13,902 bases of DNA. It comes from an uncultured bacterium. GTDB lineage: Bacteria; Cyanobacteriota; Vampirovibrionia; Gastranaerophilales; Gastranaerophilaceae. The notes under the pieces were generated by a model. The model was not told the DNA's origin. It ran no database searches and saw only the letters and a list, made by a program, of their open reading frames with translations. The position numbers were made by a program, and so were the translations under genes. This document shows, one piece after another, positions 8,031 to 13,902 of this stretch (within the stretch, counting starts at the first letter, position 1; each line of letters begins with the position of its first letter). The stretch is taken from the NCBI GenBank assembly GCA_902782905.1, contig CACZPB010000130.1, forward strand, positions 1 to 13,902, read 5' to 3'.

Positions 8031-8819
8031 ATGAATCCGCTTGAAAAAAATATTATAAGTTTATTAAAAGATTTAAAAGAAAACCACAATGTGGTCGGAG
8101 TCAAAGCTGAGTTCGAAGCTGAAGGTACAAGCACGGAAGAAGCATTAAAGCTGAAAGAAATAATAAAAACAGCAGGGCTTGATTTAACAATAAAAATAGG
8201 CGGGTGCGAAGCAATTAAAGATATTTACGATGCAAAAGCAATCGGCATTTCATCTCTTGTTGCGCCAATGATAGAAACACCTTATGCGCTTAAAAAATAT
8301 ATAAAAGCTTTGCATACAGTATTTTCTGAAGATGAAAGAAATAATATAAATTTTTACATTAATATTGAAACGATTACAGGATTCAACAATTTGAATGATA
8401 TAATGTCATCTGAAGAATTTGCGGAACTTAAGGGTATTATTCTTGGGCGGACTGACATGGCATGCTCAATGGGCTTGGATAGAAATTGTGTTAACTATGA
8501 TACAATCTACAACATCGCAAATATTATTTCCCAAAAAATAATGTCATCAAACAAAGAATTTATAATCGGCGGAAATGTTTCTGGCGAGTCATTGCCATTT
8601 TTTAACAAACTTCCTTATTTATCAAAATTTGAAACAAGAAAAATTATATTCAATGCAACAAATCTATTAAACAACGAAAGTGCCAAGCTGGGGATTTTGA
8701 AAGCAATCGAATTTGAAAAAATGTGGTTACGTAACAAACGCGAATTTTACGGAATTATACTAAAGGAAGATGAAGAAAGACTCCACATTTTAGAAACACT
8801 AGACAAAATGCACCGCTAA
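8031..8819 (+). CDS. HpcH/HpaI-type aldolase / citrate lyase beta-like family protein
   Basis: TIM-barrel, metal-dependent enzyme of the HpcH/HpaI aldolase and citrate-lyase-beta superfamily, which cleave or form C-C bonds using pyruvate, oxaloacetate or acyl-CoA substrates. Visible in the 262 residues: GVKAEFEAEG at 23-32, KIGGCEA at 55-61, APMIETPYALK at 78-88, the metal-ligand glutamate in NIETITG (Glu113), and the metal-ligand aspartate in LGRTDMACSMG (Asp142). The spacing of these blocks is as expected for the fold. The length is typical of HpcH (about 260). No signal peptide is present, so it is cytoplasmic. The ribosome site is weak (AGG at 8019-8021). The neighbouring divergent CstA gene is a probable pyruvate importer, a possible metabolic link. 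The stop lies 8 bp from the convergent dusB stop. The true substrate cannot be read from the sequence. Confidence 0.85.
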   Translation: MNPLEKNIISLLKDLKENHNVVGVKAEFEAEGTSTEEALKLKEIIKTAGLDLTIKIGGCEAIKDIYDAKAIGISSLVAPMIETPYALKKYIKALHTVFSEDERNNINFYINIETITGFNNLNDIMSSEEFAELKGIILGRTDMACSMGLDRNCVNYDTIYNIANIISQKIMSSNKEFIIGGNVSGESLPFFNKLPYLSKFETRKIIFNATNLLNNESAKLGILKAIEFEKMWLRNKREFYGIILKEDEERLHILETLDKMHR

Positions 8820-8827
8820 TTATAAAT

Positions 8828-9799
8828 TTACTGTTTTGCACACATAATAGCAGAATCTATTTTTTCTATAACTTCTTTTAATGTCGGCAGCAAAACTACT
8901 TCACCTCTTAATTTAGAAGCTCCCGTAAATCCGTTCAAATAATAAGGATAAAATTTTCTTACAAATTTTACTCCTATATTTTCGCCTCTTAGTTCAACTT
9001 CACGTCTCAAATGCTCTTTTAGAGCTTCAACTTTTTCCTCCAAAGTCGGCGGAGCCTGATAAATCCCGCTATTTAAATATTTTTCTATTCTGCCAATTAA
9101 AGTTATATCACCTAATGCGCCCCTGCCAACAGCTACTCCGTCTGCACCGGATTCTTCCAGACACTGTTCAGCCGTTTCTATTGATACTATATCGCCATTT
9201 GCAAAAACAGGAATATCAACATTCTTCTTTAATTCTGCAATCTTTTTCCAATCAGCTTTACCGCCATACATTTGTGAGCGGGTTCTGCCGTGTATTGTTA
9301 TAAAATCAGCTCCCGCCTCCTGCATTTTTTGACCGTATTCAACAAAATTGAGCTCATCGAATGTATACCCCAATCTGAATTTTACACTCAGGGGCAAATC
9401 AATATTTGATTTAACCACTCTTACTATTTCTTGAGCCAGTTCAACATTTCTCATAAGGGCGCACCCGTCTGTACCCTTAACAACTTTATTAACAGGACAT
9501 CCCATATTTATGTCTATCATATCCGCGTACTTTTCAAGATATTTGGCACACTCTGCTATCATCCAAGGTTTATGACCGCTGAGTTGGTACGAAATAGGCG
9601 AATGATTTTCATTACGCATTAAGATATCGCCACCTTTAGATTGAGTTAAAAACTCAGAACTTATCATCTCAGTTGTTAAAAGTGCGGAACCTGAATTTTC
9701 TCTAATTAATGAACGCAAAACATAATCGGTAATTCCGGCCATTGGCGCCAAAGAAACCCGTGAAGAAATTAATTCTTTAACACGTTCCCTAGCCTGCAT
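8828..9799 (-). CDS. dusB: tRNA-dihydrouridine synthase (DusB family)
   Basis: FMN enzyme that reduces uridine to dihydrouridine in the tRNA D-loop using NADPH. The 323-residue length is standard. The barrel begins with APMAGITD at 18-25 (FMN binding). The catalytic cysteine lies in DINMGCPVNKV (Cys101). These are followed by SVKFRLG, FITIHGRTRSQMY and VFANGDI, all FMN- or tRNA-contacting blocks. The C-terminal helical tRNA-binding domain includes GVKFVRKFYPYYLNGFTGASKLR, which is DusB-like. Its ATG lies inside the end of the TPR gene: the two overlap by 11 bp (9789-9799), with GGAG of the upstream coding region acting as ribosome site, so the pair is co-translated. No terminator is visible before the convergent gene, 8 bp downstream. 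Confidence 0.95.
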   Translation of the reverse strand: MQARERVKELISSRVSLAPMAGITDYVLRSLIRENSGSALLTTEMISSEFLTQSKGGDILMRNENHSPISYQLSGHKPWMIAECAKYLEKYADMIDINMGCPVNKVVKGTDGCALMRNVELAQEIVRVVKSNIDLPLSVKFRLGYTFDELNFVEYGQKMQEAGADFITIHGRTRSQMYGGKADWKKIAELKKNVDIPVFANGDIVSIETAEQCLEESGADGVAVGRGALGDITLIGRIEKYLNSGIYQAPPTLEEKVEALKEHLRREVELRGENIGVKFVRKFYPYYLNGFTGASKLRGEVVLLPTLKEVIEKIDSAIMCAKQ

Positions 9800-11909
9800 A
9801 CGGCTCCAATTCTTTCATACGATTTTTTGCATATTCTAAATACTGGTCACTTGTTGAATATTTTTCTGTAAAAATCTTATAATATTTATAAGCATCTTTG
9901 TAGTTTTCATTTGTATCATAATCAACTGCAAGCATATAATTTGCAATTGGAAATTCGTCAGAATTTTTGAGCAGACTCAAGTAATCAGCAATCGCCAATT
10001 TTGTTTGCTTTTGCTCGTCATAAATTAGAGCCCTGTAATAATATGCATACGCATTTTGGGGTTCTGTTTTTAAGACTTCATTAAATTTATTAAGTGCCTC
10101 TGCATAGTTCTGTTTTTCATACAAATCTATACCTTGATTAAGAACACCAAGGGTACTGTTTTGCTGCACATAAGCCATAAGTTCTTTAACTTCTTCCTTT
10201 GGTTCCAATTGAAGGGAAGTTTTCAAATATTTTTCCGCCTCAGCCCAATTTTTTTGCTCCGAATATAAATACCCAATATAGTATGGTATTTCTGCATTTT
10301 TGGCATTGAACACAAATGCTTTTTTATAATAAGCTATTGCATTATCATAATCATTAAGCGCTTGATAAGAAGCTGCCGCACCTAACATTGAGTTTTCCGT
10401 TGCAGGCTCAATAGATAAATATTCCTTTATAGCTTTTTTATAATCTTTGTTATCGTAGCTTGATGAAGCAGACGCCAGCATTGCCGAAGTTAAATCACTC
10501 TTGACTTCTTTTAATGTTTTCAAAACTTGTTCATTCGTCGGAAACTTTGCTTTTGCACTGTTTAAAATATTAATTGAATTTGTATAATCATCCTTTGAAG
10601 CATAACAAATTCCTAAATTTACATAAGCATCAGCTTTGTTTGGATCTTTTGCAATGACACCTTTGTATGCAGAAATTGCATTGTCTATATCGTTTTCTTT
10701 GTGAAGCTTATACGCAAAATCATAAAGCTCACTTGCCGTACCGTTTTGATTCAGATAAGCAATAAATTCAGACGGGGTCATTGTTTCTTTAACAATTTGC
10801 GCAATTGCATTTTTCGCATCTTGATTATTAGGTTCCAGCGTTAAAACACGCTTATACAAATCCGTTGCCGCTTTTTTATTTCCCATTTCACTCAAAGCTT
10901 GCGCCTTATAGAACATTGCCTGTCCGTTATCCGGATAAAGCGTTAGCACTGAGTCGTACGCCTGAATAGCTTTTTGATAGTCTTTTTTCTGCTGGTATAA
11001 AGTTCCGACATTTATGCGAGTAACGACACTGTTCGGATTTAATTGTTCTGCTTTACCATAATAACTAAGGGCTGACTCAAAATCTCCTTGAGCTTGTTTT
11101 ATGGCACCGATATTAGCATTAAGTTCCGCATCACTTGGCGTTTGTGCCAATTTTTTAAGGTAAATCCTTTCGAGTGCATACAGAACCTCCATGTCACCTT
11201 TTGAGTTTGCAAGAGCATCGTTATATTCCTTAACTGCCGTATCATACTGCCCAATTTTATCCAATGTTCTTGCGTACTTCATCCTTAAAGCACCGTCATT
11301 TGGTTTTTTGTCCAATGCCACTTTATAAAAGTAAGATGAACGGGGCTCATTACCCAAAAGCTTTAACAAATCACCAATCTGAGAGTTTGCGTCTGAAGAC
11401 AAGCTATCGCTCTCAGCCGCTTTTGAAAATTCATAAGCCGCCGCAGACAAATTCCCAACAGCTCTAAGACTCTCGGCTTTTTTATATCTTGCAGACGGTG
11501 TAGTATCACTACTTGTAACTTTTAAACACTGATTCAAATTCGAGGTTGCAGAAGATATCATGCCCACAGAATTTTGCACATCCTGAAGATTATCAGGATA
11601 AATCTTTAAATAAAAAAGTGCACTCCTAAAATCGTTTGCAGCTTTTTCAAAATCCTTTTCAGTATTGGCGTAGTATGCACCTCTTGCCAGATAGGAATTT
11701 ATCAGTCCGACTCTGCCCGAATTATCCATATAGTTGATTCTTAATGCTTTTCTGAATTCAACAATCGCTGAAGAATATTGACCCTGAGCTAAAAAATTCT
11801 GCGCAGAATTGTAATGCTCACTAAAAGCACCTGCAGAATATACACACCCTTCCGACAGAAACGCACAAATTGCTATAAAACATATACTCTCTAAAAACTT
11901 TTTCTTCAT
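9789..11909 (-). CDS. Large secreted tetratricopeptide-repeat protein
   Basis: A 706-residue protein made almost entirely of TPR helices after a signal peptide. The leader is MKKK, a hydrophobic core at about 5-18, and cleavage probably near VYSA/GAFS (about residues 23-28). Cys22 follows L-S-E-G, a poor lipobox, so lipidation is doubtful. About a dozen TPR units are recognisable. Examples are GQYSSAIVEFRKALRIN near the start, GDFESALSYYGKAEQLNPNS, KDYQKAIQAYDSVLTLYPDN, NDYDNAIAYYKKAFVFNAKN and QNYAEALNKFNEVLKTEPQN. A shorter irregular segment near residues 375-395 (TMTPSEFIAYLNQNGTASEL) interrupts the array. No catalytic domain is present, so it is most likely a periplasmic or outer-membrane scaffold. 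It overlaps dusB by 11 bp. No ribosome site is seen before ATG 11909. Confidence 0.9.
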   Translation of the reverse strand: MKKKFLESICFIAICAFLSEGCVYSAGAFSEHYNSAQNFLAQGQYSSAIVEFRKALRINYMDNSGRVGLINSYLARGAYYANTEKDFEKAANDFRSALFYLKIYPDNLQDVQNSVGMISSATSNLNQCLKVTSSDTTPSARYKKAESLRAVGNLSAAAYEFSKAAESDSLSSDANSQIGDLLKLLGNEPRSSYFYKVALDKKPNDGALRMKYARTLDKIGQYDTAVKEYNDALANSKGDMEVLYALERIYLKKLAQTPSDAELNANIGAIKQAQGDFESALSYYGKAEQLNPNSVVTRINVGTLYQQKKDYQKAIQAYDSVLTLYPDNGQAMFYKAQALSEMGNKKAATDLYKRVLTLEPNNQDAKNAIAQIVKETMTPSEFIAYLNQNGTASELYDFAYKLHKENDIDNAISAYKGVIAKDPNKADAYVNLGICYASKDDYTNSINILNSAKAKFPTNEQVLKTLKEVKSDLTSAMLASASSSYDNKDYKKAIKEYLSIEPATENSMLGAAASYQALNDYDNAIAYYKKAFVFNAKNAEIPYYIGYLYSEQKNWAEAEKYLKTSLQLEPKEEVKELMAYVQQNSTLGVLNQGIDLYEKQNYAEALNKFNEVLKTEPQNAYAYYYRALIYDEQKQTKLAIADYLSLLKNSDEFPIANYMLAVDYDTNENYKDAYKYYKIFTEKYSTSDQYLEYAKNRMKELEPYAG

Positions 11910-11920
11910 AACACTATATT

Positions 11921-11929
11921 ACTATAACA
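11921..11929 (-). promoter_or_regulatory. Extended -10 promoter for the TPR gene
   Basis: On the minus strand TGTTATAGT (11929-11921) is a TGn extended -10 box. Upstream, TTGCTT is present at about 19-bp spacing. The predicted start near 11914 leaves only about five untranslated bases before ATG 11909, consistent with the lack of a ribosome site. Confidence 0.35.
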
Positions 11930-11980
11930 AAATAAATAAGTGAATAAGCAAGTAGGAGAATTGGCTTTATCCCCCCTTAT

Positions 11981-12010
11981 TTGTAAAATTTTGTAAATTT
12001 TTGTAAATTT
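11981..12010. repeat. Three 10-bp iterons (TTGTAAAATT, TTGTAAATTT, TTGTAAATTT)
   Basis: Three direct repeats with exact 10-bp period, one DNA turn, lie between the TPR gene promoter and the RHH regulator gene. The phased A/T tracts should bend DNA and could act as an UP-like element for the rightward promoter elements at 12014 onward. They could also act as an operator array. Function is inference. Confidence 0.6.
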
Positions 12011-12030
12011 TTCTTGACACAGTCTATCAT
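12001..12030 (+). promoter_or_regulatory. Rightward promoter elements (TTGTAA / TTGACA / TATCAT)
   Basis: Two overlapping readings exist. TTGTAA (12001-12006) with 18-bp spacing to TATCAT (12025-12030) predicts a start near 12037. A perfect TTGACA (12014-12019) has only weak -10 candidates downstream (TGAAAT at 12036). No plus-strand protein gene follows, which makes the elements notable beside the plus-oriented terminator at 12109-12131. Confidence 0.35.
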
Positions 12031-12036
12031 GTTTTT

Positions 12037-12131
12037 GAAATTTAGTGTAGCATGCTCTTATCAACTATCCCCAAATCTCCTCCCAAAATTATTAGAGAAA
12101 ATACTTATACCGGTTTAAAAAACCGGTTTTT
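12037..12131 (+). ncRNA. Candidate small RNA with C-rich CTCCTCCC motif
   Basis: A stretch of about 95 nt bounded by rightward promoter elements and ended by a strong hairpin with a T5 tail. There is no open reading frame of note on this strand. The middle holds two C-rich blocks, TATCCCC (12066-12072) and ATCTCCTCCCA (12075-12085), in otherwise A/U-rich and apparently unpaired sequence. The second block is complementary to Shine-Dalgarno sequences, a design known from C-rich regulatory RNAs such as cyanobacterial Yfr1/Yfr2 and staphylococcal RsaE. I claim no homology to them. The 5' end is uncertain by about 10 nt. The terminator could alternatively belong to the RHH gene on the other strand, which would remove much of the support. 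Confidence 0.3.
12109..12131 (+). terminator. Rho-independent terminator, plus-oriented
   Basis: ACCGGTTT (12109-12116) and AAACCGGT (12120-12127) form a perfect 8-bp stem with a 3-nt loop, followed by a T-run through 12131. The T-tail is on the plus strand. Read on the minus strand the stem is followed by ATAAGTATTTTC, so it would be a weak terminator for the RHH gene that ends 31 bp away. Confidence 0.65.
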
Positions 12132-12161
12132 ATTTAGGATATTCGACACTATATTTATTTT

Positions 12162-12350
12162 CTAACCTAAAAGTTCAGTTAAAAGAGCAGCATTTTCTTC
12201 TGCCTTCATATTGTTAGAAATTTTATTGCGCTTTATATAAACTCGGAGAGCTTCTCTTATTAATTCACTTCTTGTTCTTTGTTCAGAATTTGCAACATTA
12301 TCTACTCTATTTAAAAAATCATTTGACATTGAAATTAAGACTCTTGCCAT
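12162..12350 (-). CDS. Ribbon-helix-helix (CopG/Arc-type) DNA-binding protein
   Basis: A 62-residue regulator. The N-terminal strand RVLISMSNDFL (residues 3-13) would pair in the dimer to contact the DNA major groove. Helix 1 (LNRVDNVANSE) and helix 2 (TRSELIREALRVYIKRN, with the conserved SELIREALR core) complete the RHH fold. The last 15 or so residues (KAEENAALLTELLG) form a short helical tail. Antitoxins of this class usually sit beside a RelE/ParE- or MazF-type toxin. None is visible on either side, so this is either a solitary transcription factor or an orphan antitoxin. It has a strong ribosome site (GGAGGG, about four bases before ATG) and its own promoter. The 10-bp iterons at 11981-12010 are a candidate target, since RHH proteins often bind short tandem sites. 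Confidence 0.88.
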   Translation of the reverse strand: MARVLISMSNDFLNRVDNVANSEQRTRSELIREALRVYIKRNKISNNMKAEENAALLTELLG

Positions 12351-12373
12351 ATTCCCTCCATAGTTTATACTTT

Positions 12374-12401
12374 ATTATATCATATAAATGAATTATCACA
12401 A
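12374..12401 (-). promoter_or_regulatory. Promoter of the RHH gene
   Basis: On the minus strand, TTGTGA (12401-12396), 16 bp spacing, then TGATATAAT (12382-12374), an extended -10 with a perfect TATAAT hexamer. The predicted start near 12367 gives a leader of about 17 nt that contains the GGAGGG ribosome site. Confidence 0.55.
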
Positions 12402-12431
12402 GAGTATATCTTTGTTATATTTACAAACATT

Positions 12432-12462
12432 AAAAAAGGCGCGAGCACAATCTCGCGCCTTT
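12432..12462 (-). terminator. Rho-independent terminator of tpiA
   Basis: Minus-strand hairpin with an 11-bp stem (AAAGGCGCGAG pairing with CTCGCGCCTTT; 12462-12452 with 12445-12435) and a 6-nt loop. It is followed by a run of T (12437-12432), about 14 bp past the tpiA stop. The GC-rich stem stands out sharply from the AT-rich surroundings. On the plus strand the tail is weaker. Confidence 0.9.
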
Positions 12463-12476
12463 ATAAAAATGTTAAA

Positions 12477-13271
12477 CTAAACACTAACCTTCATAGTTTT
12501 GTCAATGATATCAATAAAGCTTTCTGCTTTTAAGCTTGCGCCGCCAATCAAAGCTCCGTCTATATCAGATTTTGACATTTGTTCTTCTATTGTAGAAGGT
12601 TTAACTGAACCACCATATAGAATTCTGATTGAATCAGCTGCAGATGCTCCCGCAATTTCTGAAACAACACTTCTAATCATTTTAATAACTCTGTTTGCTT
12701 CATCTGCATCACAAGACTTGCCTGTACCGATAGCCCAAATTGGTTCGTATGCAATTACTGATTTAGCGATATCTTCTGAAGAAATACCTGCCAATGCAGC
12801 TCTGATTTGAGATGCGATATGAACATCTGTTGAACCTGCTTCTCTTTGTTCAAGAGTTTCACCACAGCAGATAATAGGAATCAAACCGCCTGCCAAAATA
12901 GCTTTTGCTTTTTTGTTAATCATTTCATCAGTTTCAGAGAAATATTGTCTTCTTTCACTGTGGCCGATAATAATATATGAACAACCTGCATCTTTTAACA
13001 TTTCAACAGACAATTCACCGGTATATGCGCCTGATGTTTCCCAGTGGCAGTTTTGAGCTGCTACAGCAAGCTTATCTCCGCCGCATCCGCAATCACAGTG
13101 GATTGAGTGAACTTGATTTAGAGAAGTAAATACAGGTGCTATTACAACTGAAGGTAATTGAACCGCAGTATAATTTGAAACATAAGAACTAATTTCATCA
13201 AACAAAGCTTTTGCGTCGCTTTGAAGTAAATTCATCTTCCAATTTCCTGCAATAATAGGTTTTCTTGACAT
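12477..13271 (-). CDS. tpiA: Triosephosphate isomerase
   Basis: Cytoplasmic glycolytic enzyme that interconverts dihydroxyacetone phosphate and glyceraldehyde 3-phosphate. All catalytic parts are present: GNWKMN (Lys12), IIGHSERR (His104), AYEPIWAIGTG (Glu176 and the mobile loop 6), plus the phosphate-binding ILYGGSVKPS and GALIGGASL. I chose ATG 13271 (264 residues), which has AGGGAG eight bases ahead of it, over an in-frame ATG at 13319. The latter would add 16 residues (MFILKFGCNNKK...) with no ribosome site. At 264 residues the protein is still longer than the usual 250 or so. The excess is a Cys-rich insertion, HCDCGCGGDK (58-67), before the conserved AAQN block. It has its own promoter and a strong terminator, and lies downstream of a glycosyltransferase gene on the same strand. 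Confidence 0.96.
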   Translation of the reverse strand: MSRKPIIAGNWKMNLLQSDAKALFDEISSYVSNYTAVQLPSVVIAPVFTSLNQVHSIHCDCGCGGDKLAVAAQNCHWETSGAYTGELSVEMLKDAGCSYIIIGHSERRQYFSETDEMINKKAKAILAGGLIPIICCGETLEQREAGSTDVHIASQIRAALAGISSEDIAKSVIAYEPIWAIGTGKSCDADEANRVIKMIRSVVSEIAGASAADSIRILYGGSVKPSTIEEQMSKSDIDGALIGGASLKAESFIDIIDKTMKVSV

Positions 13272-13303
13272 AATTTTTCTCCCTTTTTTGTTATTACAAC
13301 CGA

Positions 13304-13332
13304 ATTTTAGAATAAACATAAGGGAAAATCAA
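13304..13332 (-). promoter_or_regulatory. Promoter of tpiA
   Basis: On the minus strand, TTGATT (13332-13327), 17-bp spacing, TAAAAT (13309-13304). Start predicted near 13297, giving a leader of about 26 nt that includes AGGGAG. The -35 directly follows the stop codon of the glycosyltransferase gene. It also argues against the upstream ATG at 13319, which lies between the -35 and -10 boxes. Confidence 0.5.
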
Positions 13333-13902
13333 TTATTTCAGTAACTTAATTATTTCATTTATCGGCTCTTTCCAAGAAATAGGACTTACTTGTTTGAATA
13401 TTCTCACACTTTTATACCACGGGGTAGTTTTATTATCATCAAACCAGCGCCAATCATTCACATAAGGAATAAGCAAATAGGTTTTTATACCGAGCGCACC
13501 GGAAAGGTGTGCAACAGAGGTATCGACAGTTATAACCACATCCATTGCCTTTAGGGCTTTTGCCGTATCTGCAAAATCATTAAAATCTTTTGCCAAATTT
13601 ATCATATTTGGATATCTTTCATTGCCACCCATAGTATCTGTGTACTGAAAAGAATACACTTGAATATTTTTCAATTCCATTAGCGAGTCAAAGTATTTTA
13701 CATTTATAGTCCGCTGTATCATATTTCTTATACCGGCAGCTCCTGCTTCCCAGCAAAGCCCGACTTTTAACTTATCATTCTCGATATCAGCAGTCTCACT
13801 TTTTAAATAACCTTCAGAAAAAGGTATGTTATCAAAGTCCATTCCGAGCGCAAATGCCAAATCCGTAACCCTTATGTGCTGCCAACCGTTATCTTCAAAA
13901 TC
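13333..13902 (-). CDS. GT9 (heptosyltransferase)-like glycosyltransferase, C-terminal part, truncated by window end
   Basis: The frame is open to the window edge, so only the last 189 residues are visible; no start lies in the window (the first possible TTG, at 13860, is internal). It resembles the C-terminal nucleotide-sugar-binding domain of ADP-heptose:LPS heptosyltransferases and of TPR-linked glycosyltransferases. KVGLCWEAG opens the domain, FADTAKALKAMDVVITVDTSVAHLSGALG is the signature donor-site block (written here as a description of the 13600-13480 region), and DWRWFDDNKTTPWYKSVRIF follows as in TPR-linked members. The likely role is sugar transfer in cell-envelope glycan or protein glycosylation; donor and acceptor are unknown. 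The stop is 61 bp upstream of the tpiA start. Confidence 0.85.
   Translation of the reverse strand, partial: DFEDNGWQHIRVTDLAFALGMDFDNIPFSEGYLKSETADIENDKLKVGLCWEAGAAGIRNMIQRTINVKYFDSLMELKNIQVYSFQYTDTMGGNERYPNMINLAKDFNDFADTAKALKAMDVVITVDTSVAHLSGALGIKTYLLIPYVNDWRWFDDNKTTPWYKSVRIFKQVSPISWKEPINEIIKLLK

Noticed and set aside
11906..12064. Minus-strand 52-codon TTG-start frame overlapping the TPR start, with GGGAGGAG upstream
   Set aside because: Low-complexity translation of the iterons, a TAG directly before the TTG, and no protein-like pattern. The GGAGG match is explained as the complement of the C-rich plus-strand motif.
11960..12070. DnaA-box-like 9-mers (TTATCCCCC, TTATCAACT) next to AT-rich iterons, suggesting an origin
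   Set aside because: Both match the TTATCCACA consensus at only seven of nine bases, and no dnaA, dnaN or other origin-linked gene is nearby.
12162..12476. Toxin-antitoxin module around the RHH gene
   Set aside because: No toxin-sized frame lies next to it; the flanks hold only a promoter, terminators and non-coding DNA.
13272..13319. N-terminal extension of TpiA from ATG 13319
   Set aside because: No ribosome site, residues unlike any TpiA N-terminus, and the predicted tpiA promoter overlaps it; ATG 13271 has AGGGAG.

Overview
The window is AT-rich bacterial DNA with compact, mostly minus-strand genes. Signal peptides, an ADP-heptose-type (GT9) glycosyltransferase and long secreted TPR proteins suggest a diderm envelope. 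Low GC, a phytol/dolichol-kinase-like membrane enzyme, a KtrAB potassium system, a CstA transporter and TPR/GT9 genes would fit a gut member of the non-photosynthetic cyanobacterial sister lineage (Melainabacteria/Gastranaerophilales). That placement is inference from overall character; no marker gene here proves it.

Layout. 49-1705 (+): a patatin-like lipid hydrolase, then a secreted/membrane protein of unknown function with an N-terminal hexapeptide repeat. 5434-1754 (-): a potassium-uptake block, ktrB-like, ktrA-like and a HAMP-domain receptor-like protein with no output domain (start overlapping the ktrA stop). It is followed by a CTP-dependent polyprenol/diacylglycerol-kinase-like membrane protein whose reading frame is broken twice by compensating shifts. 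5570-6457 (+): an unknown membrane-anchored helical protein. 7932-6499 (-) and 8031-8819 (+): a CstA-type (pyruvate) transporter divergent from an HpcH/HpaI-type aldolase, a family that often makes or uses pyruvate. 11909-8828 (-): a 706-residue secreted TPR protein overlapping dusB (tRNA dihydrouridine synthase). 12350-12162 (-): a small ribbon-helix-helix regulator with its own promoter and no toxin partner. 13271-12477 (-): triosephosphate isomerase with a good promoter and terminator and an unusual Cys-rich insertion. 13902-13333 (-): the C-terminal part of a GT9-like glycosyltransferase that runs off the window end.

The most information-rich non-coding stretch is 11910-12161. It holds three exact-period 10-bp iterons, promoter-like elements reading rightward, a C-rich CTCCTCCC motif and a U-tailed hairpin terminator. 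Together these could be a small RNA gene of about 90 nt. No gene-free stretch exceeds 300 bases. I saw no tRNA, rRNA, CRISPR array, transposase or prophage gene. The window is mostly housekeeping; the best leads are the candidate small RNA, the KtrB-KtrA-HAMP operon, the broken kinase gene and the Cys-rich TpiA loop.
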